64,000 bases of DNA from Ailurus styani (lineage: Eukaryota > Chordata > Mammalia > Carnivora > Ailuridae): positions 69,225-133,224 of the forward strand of contig LNAC01000860.1 in NCBI GenBank assembly GCA_002007465.1, given 5' to 3'. The translations under genes and the position numbers were made by a program. Positions 24,157 to 36,589 of this stretch are shown here, in pieces. The notes beneath the pieces were generated by a model that did no database searches, was not told the origin of the DNA, and saw nothing but the letters and a program-made list of their open reading frames with translations. Every line of letters begins with the position of its first letter. Positions within the stretch are counted from its first letter, which is position 1.

Positions 24157-24902
24157 ATCAATGTATAATTCTTACCTCTGTAATGAAGAATTTATTTTCT
24201 AATAAACACCCTCCAGCAAAATAAAAATAATATTAATAATACTAATACCTGAAAATAAATTTTTAAAAAAGAGTAATGATACTTGGTAGACTCTGATAGT
24301 TGGTACATAGATCTGAGATTCTGACCCAGGGTTATTAAACTTTGCACGGGAGTTCAAAGCTTAAAGAAGAAATCAGATGTGCGTGGGGTCACTGTAGTAT
24401 TTTTGCATCTTTCCCTCAAGAGCGCTGCAGTCACAATGATAGTACCAGTTAGTTAAAACTCAAAAGAAAAATTTGCCATCTTTCTGAATGGACAAAACAG
24501 GCAAAGAAACTGGGGAATATTAGGGCCCTGGTATAAAGGTACACTGGAAGGAAACAGCAAGCAAAGGAAAACCCCAAATTTTGTATGTGAACTCTGCTGT
24601 AGTCTCTGCCAGAGATGTGGGGGCAGACCCAAAGCAGTTTTAACTGGGACCAGAGTGGCCACCCACAAGAGGTGGGACAGAATTTGCAGTTTGAGTTTAA
24701 CAAAGTTAAATGTCTTCTTAAAAAATAAAGTCAACCTTATGTGAAAGAACATAGGAGAATATAGGTTCTCCACTGCATGACATTCCTAATATCTAAGGCA
24801 CAGTTAAAAATCACTTGACATACAAAGAGTCTGGAAAACAGTGCTCAGTGCATTTTCAAGGAAGAGGAAATCAACAGATGCCAACTTCAAGGTGAATTAT
24901 GT

Positions 24903-25424
24903 TTTTTTTCCTTCCAAGTTTTATTTAAATTCCAGTTAGTTAGCATACAGTATTAGTTTCAGGTGTAGAATTTAGTGATTCAAACTTCCATATAACACTC
25001 AACTCTCATCACAAGAAGTGCCCTCCTTAATCCCCATCACCTATTTAACCATCCCCACACCCAACCCCTGCTCACCTCCCCTCTGGTAGCCATCTGTTTG
25101 TTCTCTAGAGTTAAGAGTCTGTTTCTTGGTTTTCCTCTTTTTCCCCTCCCTATGTTCATTTATTTCTTAAATTCCACACGTGCATGAAATCATGTGGTAT
25201 TTGCCTTTCTCTGACTTATTTTGCTTAGTATAATACTCTCTAGCTCTGCCACATCATTGCAAATGTCAAGATTTCATTTTTTTGATGGCTGAATGATATT
25301 GCATTATAAACACACACACACCACATTTTATATGTACATATATTTATATATATGCACACATTTTCTTTATCCATTCATCAGCTGATAGACATTTGGGCTC
25401 CTTCCATAATTGGCTACTTTTGAA
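24903..25424 (-). mobile_element. Carnivore L1 3' end, antisense, 5'-truncated
   Basis: The poly-T and 'aagttttatttaaattccag' start a reversed carnivore L1 3' UTR. It passes through 'cataacactcaactctcatc'-like text and the end of ORF2 ('gatggctgaatgatattgc', 'tctttatccattcatcagct') before stopping. Flanks with aaggtgaattat and aagggtgaattat suggest a target duplication. The coding part is a short, broken remnant. Confidence 0.9.
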
Positions 25425-25688
25425 GGGTGAATTATAAGATGAAATTATAAGACAAGAACCTTAAACCATCTAGTAAAAATATGTTCCAAGAGCTAAAGGA
25501 AAATAAACTAATATAATGAATGATAATTAGTAAAGATGATGAAAATACAAAAAATAATAAAAGTGAAAATTGCCCATCTAAAAATATGATATCTAATATT
25601 TTCAAAAAATTCAGTGGATATGTTCAGTAGCAGAATTAAGAAGAAAAAGTCAGTGAACATAAAGATAGATCAAAAGAAATCTTATCTG

Positions 25689-25888
25689 GGGCACCTAGGT
25701 GGCTCAGTTGGTTAAGGATCTGACTTTTGATTTTGGCTCAGGTCATGATCTCAGGGTCCTAGGATCAAGCCCCATGTCAGGCTCTGCATTCAGTGTGGAC
25801 TCTGCTTGTTCTTCTCCCTCCACTCCTCCCCTACTCTCTTTCTCTAATAAATATAATAAATAAAATCTTAAACAACAACAACAACAAT
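25689..25888 (+). mobile_element. Carnivore SINE
   Basis: The head is 'gggcacctaggtggctcag' and the body includes 'ggtcatgatctcagggtcct'. The tail is 'taataaataaaatcttaaac' with CAA repeats. A perfect 13-bp duplication gaaatcttatctg lies at 25676-25688 and 25889-25901. Confidence 0.96.
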
Positions 25889-26269
25889 GAAATCTTATCT
25901 GAAATAGAAAAATGTTTGGAAAAAGTGAATGGACTGTCTGTGGCCCATGTGATAATTTCAGAAGTTCTAACATAGGTTTCTGGAATCTCAGAAAAAGAAA
26001 GAAGTTAAAAATTATGTAAAGAACTAATGGCTGGACAACGTTCTAGAGAAACCCAAGCAGAATACATTTAAGAAAACCAGGCTTAGGCATCTATATTCTA
26101 ATCACATACACTGTAGTGTAATCACACAAACTTCACACTATAATGTTTGACTGCATAACTATTTGAATGGACATGGATTTCACATTAAAAACCATGGAGG
26201 CAAGGAGACATTGCAACATTTTAAAGAGTTAAAGTGAACAACAATAACAGAAACAAAAACTGTCAACCC

Positions 26270-26590
26270 GGAATTCTATACCCAGGGAAAATATCCTTCA
26301 TGAATGAATGTGAAGTAAAGATTTAGATAAGAGAAAGTTAGAATTTTTTGCCAGTATAACTTCATAACAATAGATGCTAAAGGAGTTCTTCAGAATGAAG
26401 GGAAAAGATACTGGCTGGAAACTCAAACTTCAGGAAGACACAGAGAGCATAAGATGGTGGATATATAGGACAATATTAAAGACTATTTTTTAATTTTATT
26501 TTCTTTAGGATCCATAAAATTGTTTAAATCTATGGTTATAGCAACATCCTGGTGGGCTACATAATATATTAAAATGTAACATATATGAAA
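26270..26590 (+). mobile_element. Old L1 fragment (region ahead of ORF2)
   Basis: 'ggaattctatacccagggaa', 'aaaggagttcttcagaatga' and 'aaagactattttttaatttt' match the order of a known ancient mammalian L1 segment. Diverged and non-coding. Confidence 0.65.
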
Positions 26591-26939
26591 ACTAAAATAT
26601 GAAGGAGGTGGGGATGAGTGGATAAATGGACTTAGATGAATTGTAATGTTTCTATGTTTTAGGTGAAGTGATTCAATAATACTTCTAAATTGACTATCAA
26701 AAGTTAAGGGAGATTATACATTCACACGTATACTTGAATCCCTAGAACCATCACTGAGAGAATACTCTGGTGAATTAAAATGTTAAAAGGCACAAAAGAG
26801 AAACAGGAATAAGGAACTTAGTAGACAAGTGGAAAATAATAAAATGGTTATCTTAATCCAACAATATCAATAGTTACATTAAATGTTAATGGAATAAGTA
26901 CTATAAGCATAAAAAGCAGAGATGAGAATAAAAACTGCA

Positions 26940-28880
26940 TAATATCCTTCTAAAATTAGGGAAAAAGGGATGTCTGCTCTCACTACTTCTATGCAGCATT
27001 AGACTAAATATTCTAACCACTGCACTAAAGTAAAAGAAATTAAATAAAAAGCACAAATAAAAAGGAAAACAACAAAATCATCTCTGTAGATGACATGATT
27101 TTTAACAAAGAAAATTCTAAAGACTCTATAAAGCAAATTCTAGAAATAATTAAATCAAGCAAAGTCACAGAGAATAAAATTATTTTTTAAAGTAAATTCT
27201 ATATTTATATGCTAATAGCAAAAATAACTGCTGGATTATGACATTTTAAAGTTTCCACTTGTGGTATTATCAAAACCCATAAAATATATAGGAATAAAAT
27301 TCATAAAACATGAGATCTTTTCAATGGAAATTATAAAGGATTGCATTATAAAATAAGTAAGTGGATAGATATACCACTAATTCATGGGCTGGAAGACTCA
27401 ATATTGTTAACACGGCAGTTGTCTGTAAACTGATCTATAGAAGCAAGCAATCCTAATTTTGTAGAAATTGACAAGCTGATTCTAAATATTATCTGGAAGT
27501 ACAAGTAACAGGATCATTAAAGTAATTTTAACAAATAAAGCTTACACTGCCTAATTTCACAATTTATAAATATGTAGTAATGAAGACAGTGTGATACTGG
27601 CAAAAAGATAGGTATAGTGATCAATGGAACAGAAAATAGGTCCAGAAACAGATCCACACACATGCAGTTAATTAAGAAAGTTGCCAAGACAACTCTATGG
27701 GAGAAACAAGTGTCTTTTCAACAAATGGCACTGGAACAACTGGATATATATATGGGGGAAAAAGAAAATCAAATCACTAATCCTTACCACCCACCATATA
27801 TAAGAAATAACTCTAAATGGATTATAATATTTAAATATAAATGTTCAAACTTTAAAACTTCTAAGAAAACACATGAGGAAAAACCTTTGCCATCTTGGGT
27901 GATATTTCTTAAGATATGAAAAGTACAAAGAGTAATGTAAATCAAAGAAAAAGTGGAGGGCGCCTGGGTGGCTCAGTGGGTTAAGGCCACTGCCTTCGGC
28001 TCAGGTCATGATCCCAGGGTCCTGGGATCGAGGCCCACATCGGGCTCTCTGCTCGGCGGGGAGCCTGCTTCCTCCTCTCTCCTCTCTCTCTGACTGCCTC
28101 TCTGCCTACTTGTAATCTCTCTCTCTGTGTCAAATGTATAAATAAAATCTTTAAAAAAAAAAAAAGAAAAAAGAAAAAGTGGAGTTTATTGGCAGCAATC
28201 TTCATTCACTCTTTGAAAGATACAGCTAAGAAAGGGAAAAAGTCACAAAATGGGGAACAATATTATCTACAAACATATAGTGGATGACAACTAGTATCTA
28301 GAATATATAAAAAATTCTTACAACTTAAGAAGATAATCCAATAAAAATGAGCAAAAGATTTGGCCAGGCCCTTCCCCACATACAGAAATATATGTGAACA
28401 CCTAAAAGGACATAGGAAAATATGCAACATGATTATCCATCAAGTAAATGCAAATAAAGGCCCCTGGGAAATAGCAATGCACGCATGTTAGAAAGGCTAC
28501 AGTCGAAAACACTGACAAGAGAGAAAGTATTGACAGAATGTGGAACAACCAGATCTCTCAAATACTCCAGGCAGAAATACAAAAGGACACAACTGATTTG
28601 GAAAATGACCTGGAAGTTTCTCAAAAACTTGAGCACACATCTACTATGATCCATGACCTTTCTACTCCAAAATGTAGAAATTTAATATATAACATTTGAT
28701 GTATGTCTCACAAAGACATGTTCACAAATGTTCAGAGCATAGCAGCTTTATTCCAAATAACAGCAAAACTGGCAAGAGCCCAAATGTCCAGCAACAAGTG
28801 AATGTAATATATCCATTCAATGGAACACTGCTCAAAATTGAAACACCTACAAAATGTCAGAATCAGTACATGAAGCTCTA
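26940..28880 (+). mobile_element. Old L1 ORF2 (reverse transcriptase and 3' part), degraded
   Basis: The stretch runs in L1 ORF2 order. 'ctctgtagatgacatgattt' corresponds to the reverse-transcriptase active-site region, followed by 'ggaagactcaatattgttaa', 'agtgatcaatggaacagaaa', 'caacaaatggcactggaaca' and 'agcccaaatgtccagcaaca'. Stops and frameshifts occur throughout, so it is inactive. It is interrupted by a younger SINE at 27959-28169. Confidence 0.85.
27959..28169 (+). mobile_element. Carnivore SINE nested in old L1
   Basis: A full-length mustelid-type SINE ('cgcctgggtggctcagtggg', 'ccactgccttcggctcagg'). The duplication aaagaaaaagtggag lies at 27944-27958 and about 28170-28184. It splits the L1 ORF2 remnant. 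Confidence 0.95.
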
Positions 28881-30788
28881 TTTCTCTGATACCAAGGAAG
28901 CTTCTAATTGTATCTTGTGGATTTCTGACATCCCATGATGCAGATGCAAAGGGGACCCAGTCTGTATCTTCTCCCAAAATGTAACTTTAAGAAATTGCCT
29001 TAAATCTTCATCTACAAATGTTTCTTTACTTTTCGTCTCAAAATTTGTCAAAATTTTTATAAAAATAGACACAAAAATAAATACATGACAAATCTCAGAT
29101 GAGGGAAAAGTGATTCATAAAGAGACTTCATGTTTTTTTAGGGAAAATGCTAAAGCGAGAAATATGTATGAGAGAGTGTGTGGTTCCAAGGGAGCTGTGA
29201 CTGATGAACTTAGCGAGAACTGCCATAGACATTTGTGCAAATCCTCTAGGTATTGTTTAATTCGATATGACAGGAGAAGGATGTTACCTCGTATCACAAA
29301 AAGTTTTAAAGAACAAATCGGGCTACGTTTTCCTCAGGTTTCATTATGAAATGATTTGCAAATAAGTTATCAATCTAATGGCTAAATTATCTTCTACACA
29401 TCCAAGAGGATGCCTCACTTGCAAGTATTTAACTTGGGATACCAAGTACAATGGCACTACTATTTTCCCAAATACTCTGGGATAGCGTCATTTTAAATTA
29501 TATTAAGATTCTGTCCTGTCCCTTGAGAGTAGATTTAAGACTAGAAAATAGCCAAATTACATGAAGCCAAGTCTCTGAATAACTCCTAAAAATACTACAT
29601 TTGTTGAGACAAAACATACTAAGTATGATTACAGAGATTAGTGTTTGCCATTTGTGAACTACACATTGTCCATGAAAATAATATTAAAAGAAATTGAAAA
29701 ATGGAATCAAGATCCTCATTTCAATATATATGTTTTGATAGGGTTGCTCATACAAAATGATGGATTTTATTTGTTCGTTTTCATAAATCATTAGACTTAT
29801 CCCTGAGATTAGGCTCAGGTTAATATGACTATTGTTTACAGAATAGTACCTTGACCTATTGGTCAGATTAACTAGGTAATCTTAAATTAGTATTCTACTG
29901 TGTAGAATGACATAGGATGACTTAAGATGGCATAAATACATTAAGCATGTAATAAAACATGTTTACTTTTGGGAGAAAATTACTGAAAAACTTTTATATC
30001 AAGTTTCAGTAATGAACACTCTACTTTCTAAGTTACTCATTCCTACAACTCAAACTAAACACCAAGGTTTTTAAAAGGAGAATAAAGGGGCCAAGATTCA
30101 TTTCATAAATACAGTAGAGACTTAATGTCAGAGTAAAAGTGAACAGATATCCTGGAAGGAAAACAGATGAAAATTAACCCAATAGTTACCTTCTTGCTAC
30201 CAGCCCAAACTCCCACCTTACTAGACCACTGAGTTAAAATCATACAGACAAGCAACATCCCAAGAGGCATGAAGGAAAGGCTAGTTGATTTATTTTGGTT
30301 AAGACACTACTGCTTCAAAGTTCAATAACTTTGACTGAATATTCAAAGGGGTTAGAAGGTGTTTCATCTGCAAAATACTGAAGAGGGAACTAACCTTCAG
30401 TGAAAACCACTGGAGTGGTCTTTGCCTTATGACCAACAAGAAAAAAAAATACAAACTTCTTTCCCAATATTGTGAAAATCAGTTCATTTGTTATAATAAA
30501 AATTAAAATATTTAAAAATAGTGTTTTGAAATAATCACACAGTCTTTATGAATAACTATCCTGTCAGCATAGGGCATAATTTGAGAAGAGATTCTCATAC
30601 ACATGATTATTTTAGAATAAAGGTATTAGGTAAAGATGAAACAAAGTTATGCTACTTCTATTCCAGAGAACTCCAAGGTTAAACAAAAGAGAGAGTAATA
30701 TAAGAATCTGTTTTTAATTTGACCAAGTACACATTCATTGCTCTAACAAATCAGTAAGCGGCTACTTCTCAAGAAAGTATAACTTCCT

Positions 30789-30998
30789 GGGCACCTGGGT
30801 GGCTCAGTGGGTTAAAGCCTCTGCTTTCGGCTCAGGTCATGATCTCAGGGTCCTGGGATCAAGGCCCGCATTGGGCTCCCTGCTCAGTGGGGAGCCTGCT
30901 TCCCCCTCTCCCTGTCTCTCTGCCTGCCTCTCTGCCTCCTTGTGATCTCTCTCCCTCTGTGAAATAAATAAATAAATAAATCTTTAAAAAAAAAAAAA
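30789..30998 (+). mobile_element. Carnivore SINE
   Basis: A full-length mustelid-type copy with a perfect 18-bp duplication aagaaagtataacttcct (30771-30788 and 30999-31016). A recent insertion. Confidence 0.97.
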
Positions 30999-31520
30999 AA
31001 GAAAGTATAACTTCCTTTGTTGCTGTGAAAAGAGAAAAAAGTGCTGTATGTACTATTCTAATAAAGCAAAACCATAATATACACAAAAAAGCACCTCTAG
31101 GTCTTCTAATGTCCATTCATCTGATTAAAAGTCTCTATTGCTTCCTGGCCTACATTATGACACTTACACATGATAGCTTAATATGTAAGACCTTCCTTAA
31201 ACTGGCTTATACTTGACTATAATTCATAAACCAATATCCTTCATAAATTCTATATTCACAATAAAGATACACTATTTGCAGACCCCATGCATGATATGAT
31301 GTTCAGGATTTTGCTTTTGAACATATCTTTCGCTCATTCAGAAAGCTACTCCTTGAGCATTTCATCACCTTGGGCGTGTTTCCTTTAACCCACCCCAGAG
31401 CACTATATACTAATCCCATCATAGTGTCACTGCTTTACTTCACATATAAATTCATTGTTCATTATCCCCTCATTAAATATTTGTTGAATACTATGAACCA
31501 TGTTGATTTATTCTTTTTAA

Positions 31521-32279
31521 TTTTTTTTCAACTTGAAGTAGTCATTTATTAACTGACCAGATTACAAAAATAATCATGGTAGATACCTTACAAGTTCATC
31601 CTTTAAATAAGCCTATTAATCTGGACTTCCCTGTTGTCAGCATCTTCACCTTCTACAAAAAGGGGTGCTCTTTTGCTTCATTCCCCTTCATGGAGAAGAT
31701 AATTTGAAGGGCCATAAGAAGTTATTTACTTCTTTGAAATATTTTCCAACAGTATAGATCTCATGGATCAGAACCTCCATACAAATCATGCCATATTTAC
31801 CAAGAGAGTGAGCAACCAATGTGTTATCAACCAGGGAAATTCACTTTTTGTTCATTTTGCCACAATCATGCTTGTAGGTCAATTCATTCACTGACTTCAG
31901 GTTTGGGTACCTCCATGCCATATATGGTTCCACAATCCTTGAACCTTTGGGTTCACATCATTGATACCTCTGATGCCAACTTGGGTTCTGCAGGTATGTG
32001 GAAGTTGCCAGCTTTTCTTGCCATCCTAGCTATTTGAGCTCAGTTCTGTACATCTGCCTACATTTCTTGTGGTAATGCTTAGCTTTTTTATAGATAAACT
32101 TCCTCTTTGCCTTATAAAGAATGTTTTGGGGAAATGTCTTACTCAGATGCTTGATCTTCAACTCTGTCAAATTGGTTTTTTTGTTTTTGTTTTTGTTTTT
32201 TTTTCCTTAAGCATTGTTGGCACAGCAGGAACTTTCCTTTTCTTCTCTGTATCCTCCATGGTTCCAGCCAGAAAAGAGC
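31521..32279 (-). pseudogene. RPL7: RPL7 processed pseudogene
   Basis: Read on the minus strand, an intronless copy of the ribosomal protein L7 mRNA runs from the 5' UTR remnant (ctcttttctggctggaacc, just before ATG at 32257-32259) to an AATAAA-containing 3' UTR and a poly-A (T-run at 31521-31528). Recognisable L7 segments include a start like [18 protein letters not shown], then [21 protein letters not shown], ARKAGNFHIPAEPKLA-like, [14 protein letters not shown] and [24 protein letters not shown] pieces. An A-rich expansion near codon 20, several frameshifts, a missing internal segment around the PAEPKLA-to-INDV region and in-frame stops break it. It lies in the same orientation as MCTP2. 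No function is expected for the protein. Confidence 0.93.
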
Positions 32280-32359
32280 TGAGCCATGCTGATTGAGACA
32301 CAAGAGTGAACAAAACCAGCAAACCTACCACCCCTAACAACATCAACAGTAACAAGATA

Positions 32360-32830
32360 GCCTTAATAGAACCTACACTGTATTGGGGGATTAGGGATGA
32401 GATAGGTAAAATAAATAAACAAACTATATATTAGATATCAGATGATAAAAACTGGCAATGTGAAAATAAATCCAACAAACAGAGAAGAAAGGAAGGAAAT
32501 ACAAGGCAACAGGTAAAGGGGTGCAATTATAAGTGGAGGCAGCCAGGGAAGGCCTTGTGGAGAGAGCAACATGTGAGCCAAGTCCTTGGAGGAAGTGTGG
32601 AAATCCAGTTTAGTCGTGTTTCTGGTCAAAAGGAAGAGTACCTCTAAAGTTCCCAAAGTGCCTGGTCTGTGCAAGGAATAGTAAGAATGCCTTTGGCTGA
32701 AGCAGAATGAGTAAGACACTTAGAACAGAAGTGAGAAAGGAACAGGAGTCAGTCTTGAGGGGCCTGGAGCATGGCTGTAAGGCCTCTGAAGCTTATTCTA
32801 AGGGAGCGACTGCTGGAGGGCTGTGGGCAG
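32360..32830. repeat. Probable ancient interspersed repeat, family not assigned
   Basis: 'gccagggaaggccttgtgga', 'agtgcctggtctgtgcaagg' and 'ggaacaggagtcagtcttga' resemble a widespread old mammalian repeat that I cannot name with confidence. A related piece may occur near 39870-40170. No coding potential. Confidence 0.4.
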
Positions 32831-33398
32831 AAGAAGGGCACTTATGTCAACCATTGTCATGATCTGAGTGAGGATAGGGAGGAGGAATTAGAGCTTGAGG
32901 ACAGACATTATAACATAATCTAGAAGAGAGGAAAGGAGAAAGGATTTTAGAAATGTACTACATCTGTCAAGACGCATTAAGTGTGATTTTCAATAGCCAT
33001 TCTTACCTAAAGTTCTGCTAAATGAATATAATGAAGGTAGAGAAGGAAAGGAAATTATTTTAAAGAGGGACCATGAAATTTGAGTTGAATTATTGGTGAG
33101 GAACAATATAAATTGGTAAGAATGCAATTTAAACACAATTAACAGATTAGAAGCAGCTGAAGAGAAAATAAGTGAAATGCAAAATGATTCTAAAGAAATT
33201 ATTCAGAATGTAGACCAAAGAGACAGAGATACGGATATGTAAGAGACGTTAAGAGATATGGATGATACAAAGAAGAAGATGTTCAGGGTGGGGAGAAAGA
33301 GTTAATGAAAGAATGAGAAAGAAGCAATATATGAAGATAAAATGCCTAAGAATTTTCCAAAGTTGTAGAAAGATACCCATATAGGAAACAAACAAAAT

Positions 33399-33483
33399 GA
33401 AGGAAGGAAGGAAGGAAGGAAGGAAGGAAGGAAGGAAGGAAGGAAGGAAGAAAGAAAAGAAGGAAGGAAGGAAGGAAGGATGG
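33399..33483. repeat. (GGAA)n microsatellite
   Basis: About 85 bp of GGAA/AAGG units with one AAAGAAAAG interruption in the middle. The reverse strand reads as TTCC repeats and gives proline/serine open frames that are artefacts. Confidence 0.97.
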
Positions 33484-33698
33484 AAAAGAAAATCCTTACT
33501 AGGATAAATGATGAATTTAGACCTAAAAATGCCATAGTAGAATTGAAAAATACCTGGGAACAAAAAAGAAACATTTAAAAGCAGCTAAAGAGGAAAAAAA
33601 AATTGCTAAATTGCAAAGAAAAAACAATTTGAGTGACTTTGTAACTCAGTGCAACATGGAAAGTAAAAAGACACTATAGCACATAAAATTTCAGTCTT

Positions 33699-33906
33699 GG
33701 GCGCCTGGGTGGCTCAGTGGGTTAAAGCCTCTGCTTTCGGCTCAGGTCATGATCTCAGGGTCCTGGGATCGAGGCCNGCCCGCATCGGGCTCTCTGCTCG
33801 GCAGGGAGCCTGCTTCCTCCTCTCTCTCTGCCTGCCTCTCTGCCTCCTTGTGATCTCTCTCCCGCTGTGAAATAAATAAATAAAATCTTAAAAAAAAAAT
33901 AAAAAA
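33699..33906 (+). mobile_element. Carnivore SINE containing an ambiguous base
   Basis: A full-length mustelid-type SINE with the perfect 15-bp duplication taaaatttcagtctt (33684-33698 and 33907-33921). An N at 33777 sits in 'gaggccngcccgcatc', where the usual text is 'gaggcccgcatc'. The copy is four bases longer there than its relatives. Confidence 0.96.
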
Positions 33907-34044
33907 TAAAATTTCAGTCTTCAATTTAGAATCGTGTACCTAGCAAATTATCTTATGAGTAAAACAAAGACATTTTCAGAAATATATGAGCCAGCAGTGC
34001 TTATCACCAAAAGATCATCATGAAAGTGTACATAAGAAGATTTA

Positions 34045-34162
34045 TGGGTTATGGACATTGGGGAGGGTTTGTGCTATGGTGAATGCTGTGAAAGATGTAA
34101 GCCTGATGATTCACAGACCTGTACCCCTTGGGCAAATAATAAAAATAAAATTAAAAAAAAAA
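34045..34162 (+). mobile_element. Young L1 3' end, severely 5'-truncated
   Basis: A 118-bp element from 'tgggttatggacattgggga' to 'gggcaaataataaaaataaa' and poly-A. It is flanked by aagaagattta (34034-34044 and 34163-34173). It is nearly identical to the end of the L1 fragment at 58262-58528. Confidence 0.92.
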
Positions 34163-35429
34163 AAGAAGATTTATTTTAAAGAGAAGGAAAACTGTTCCTG
34201 GTCCAAAGGCTGAATGCAAGGATGTATGTGCTCCAAAGCAATGATAAATGTGTACACCTATCTAAATAAAGATTGACTTACAAAAAAAGAGGCTAATTTG
34301 TGTGTAATGAGACAATCTATAACTAAAATACGGAGTCAGTAAAACCCATAAATTGGGAGTGGTGTGGTCTGATTTGAAGAATTCTGTGACACCCTCATGT
34401 TAAACCCATGTGTGAAGGAGAAACATAAACTTCAGCTTTTCAGCATGAAGTTCAAGATTTACCTCAATCTTCCTGCTCAAAAACAAAACTCACACAAAAA
34501 CAAACAAAAACCCAAAAAACAACCGTGAAGACTGGATACCACACGCAAATAAACGAACTCTGGTTGAAGACTTCTGACAACAGTAAAGGCATCCAGGGTC
34601 CATGGAGACAAGATCAAGAATGGAAGACAAAAGCAATGAGGTGAAGCTTGGTTTGCTACTGCTTTATCTCTTTCAGGGATTTTTTTTGTTTTCTTTTGGC
34701 CAATTCACTATGTGGGATGACATAGTGACTGGGCACAGAGTAGCAGCTTAGCGATTCCTTCTATTTTAATAATCCAGGGAGCTAAAAATTGGAGTGCATA
34801 GAAACTATGGCAGCCAAGACTGGAGATACAAAATGAACAGGAAGGATTCAAGCCCAACATTCTCCACGCAGTTCTCCTGAGAAATGTACGATTTTCTAAG
34901 ACATGCATGTTTAGGGTGAAAGGTTGAGACCAAGCAGAAAGTGAGAACTAAAAGTTTTTGGTAATCTCACTGATTGTGAAGGAGTAGTAGGAAAGAAGGG
35001 CTCTCATAGACACAATGGGCTTTTTATAAAGACACCTGAAGGGCTATGCACAAATGTAGGGGTAACTAGAAATAGACCCATCCTCAAAATGCTTGAAATC
35101 CTACCAAGGATGATTTCAACCTTAACTGTATCATACAGACTTGTTAGACTCTCACTACCTCCTCTATATCTATAGATATAGTAGACTATAACACAGTTCC
35201 ATATCCCCTATAACATTTTAATATATCTAATATTTAATAAAAAATGACTAGTCATGGTTAGGATAAAAAAAGAATGAGTAAAAATCAAGAGAAACACAGA
35301 TAACCAGAACAAGCAGGTGTTTAAGAGGTTAGAGTCACTGGATATGAATTTTAAAATTGTTATGGTTAATATGTACAGGAAAATGGGTAACAGCATGCAG
35401 AATATCGGCAGAGAACTGGAATCTCTAAA

Positions 35430-35930
35430 ACAGAATCTAGTGGAAGGCTAGAATTTTTTTTTTAAGTTAAAGGGAGAACTCAAGAAATGAATTTAATAAC
35501 AGAACAGAATGGAGAAGATTCATGATTTGGTGTGCTGGTAGAAAACAGACAAATATGCTAAGAAAATACAGTACAAAAGCCCCATGGAACACTGAGAAAA
35601 GTTTATACCTAAAAATATGGAATCCAGGAGGGGAGAGGAAAGAGAGAATGGAGAAAAAGCTATAAAGTATATTGGATGAGAATTTCCCAAAATTTATAAA
35701 GGATGTGAAGTTACAGATTTAAAGAAACTCAGATACAATGAAGAAGAAGGAAAACCATATGTAGGCACCTCAGAGCAAAACTTCACGTAACTGATGACCA
35801 AAATAACTTTGAAAGGCAGACAAAAGCATGTCCTCCCAGTGAACAACAATCAAACTGACAACAGACTCTTCCAAAAAATGATAAGGGTCAGAAGACAATT
35901 GGAAGGAATATATGTATGACAGGATTTATA
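35430..35930 (+). mobile_element. Old L1/HAL1-type fragment
   Basis: 'gatgagaatttcccaaaatt', 'agatttaaagaaactcagat' and 'caatcaaactgacaacagac' follow the order of an ancient L1 5' region. Degraded, no open frame of note. Confidence 0.5.
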
Positions 35931-35949
35931 TGCTCTTAGAAAGTTCGGT

Positions 35950-36460
35950 AAAATTTACCTCTAAAGTTGCCTCGGCTTGTGTTTTGTTTTCTGGAAAGAT
36001 ACTAAATTATTGATTCAATTGTTTAATGGTTTTAAGGTCATTCACGTTCTCATTCTTTTTCAGTCACTTTGATACACTGTTCTACAAGTTTTATCTATTT
36101 CATATTTTTTAACATTTTAAGCATAAGACTTCATAGTATCCTTTTATGTTTAATCTCTGCTTCATCTAGGGTGTTTTTTTTATCATTCTAAAGGCAGATA
36201 GTGTTTACTTGTGTCTTTATTTTGTACATTGAAAACTCTCAGAAAATAATTAATTTTACTAAGTTTTTTTGAAGGGACAACTTTTAATTTTATTTTCCCT
36301 TTTATTTTACACATGTATTCTACTTCATTGACTTTGCTCTTATTTTTATTTCTAATTCATTTGGCTTCATTTTGCTGTAATTTTTCAATGTCTTGGTTTT
36401 GGCAGTTAACTAATTTTGAGTGTGACTTATTTTTCAATACTGGTTTTATCTTGTTCTATT
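35950..36460 (-). mobile_element. Old L1 ORF2 fragment, antisense
   Basis: The T-rich text with 'tcatctagggtgttttttt' and 'ctaattcatttggcttcatt' resembles reversed L1 ORF2 central sequence. It is diverged and non-coding, and it abuts plus-strand L1 text after about 36590. Confidence 0.55.
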
Positions 36461-36589
36461 TTTGTGGAATACAACATATCAATTCCAACGCTTATGTTGA
36501 AGGGCAAAAAGCCAAGAATATCCAATGCATTCCTAAAAATTAGAAACAAATTAGAATCATGCTAAAGCCAAATGATGTTTGTGTAACAT

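Larger units (their letters stand above)
33100..34290 (+). mobile_element. Old L1/HAL1-type fragments, interrupted
   Basis: The A-rich text, with 'aattgaaaaatacctgggaa', 'aacatttaaaagcagctaaa' and, after the SINE, 'aaaacaaagacattttcaga', follows the order of the 5' half of ancient L1 elements. It is interrupted by a GGAA microsatellite, a SINE and a younger L1 tail. Boundaries are approximate. Confidence 0.55.

Noticed and set aside
26940..28880. Possible intact reverse transcriptase
   Set aside because: The L1 ORF2 text has many stops and indels and is interrupted by a SINE. Inactive.
33249..33574. Repetitive LPSF-type proteins
   Set aside because: They are translations of the (GGAA)n/(TTCC)n array.
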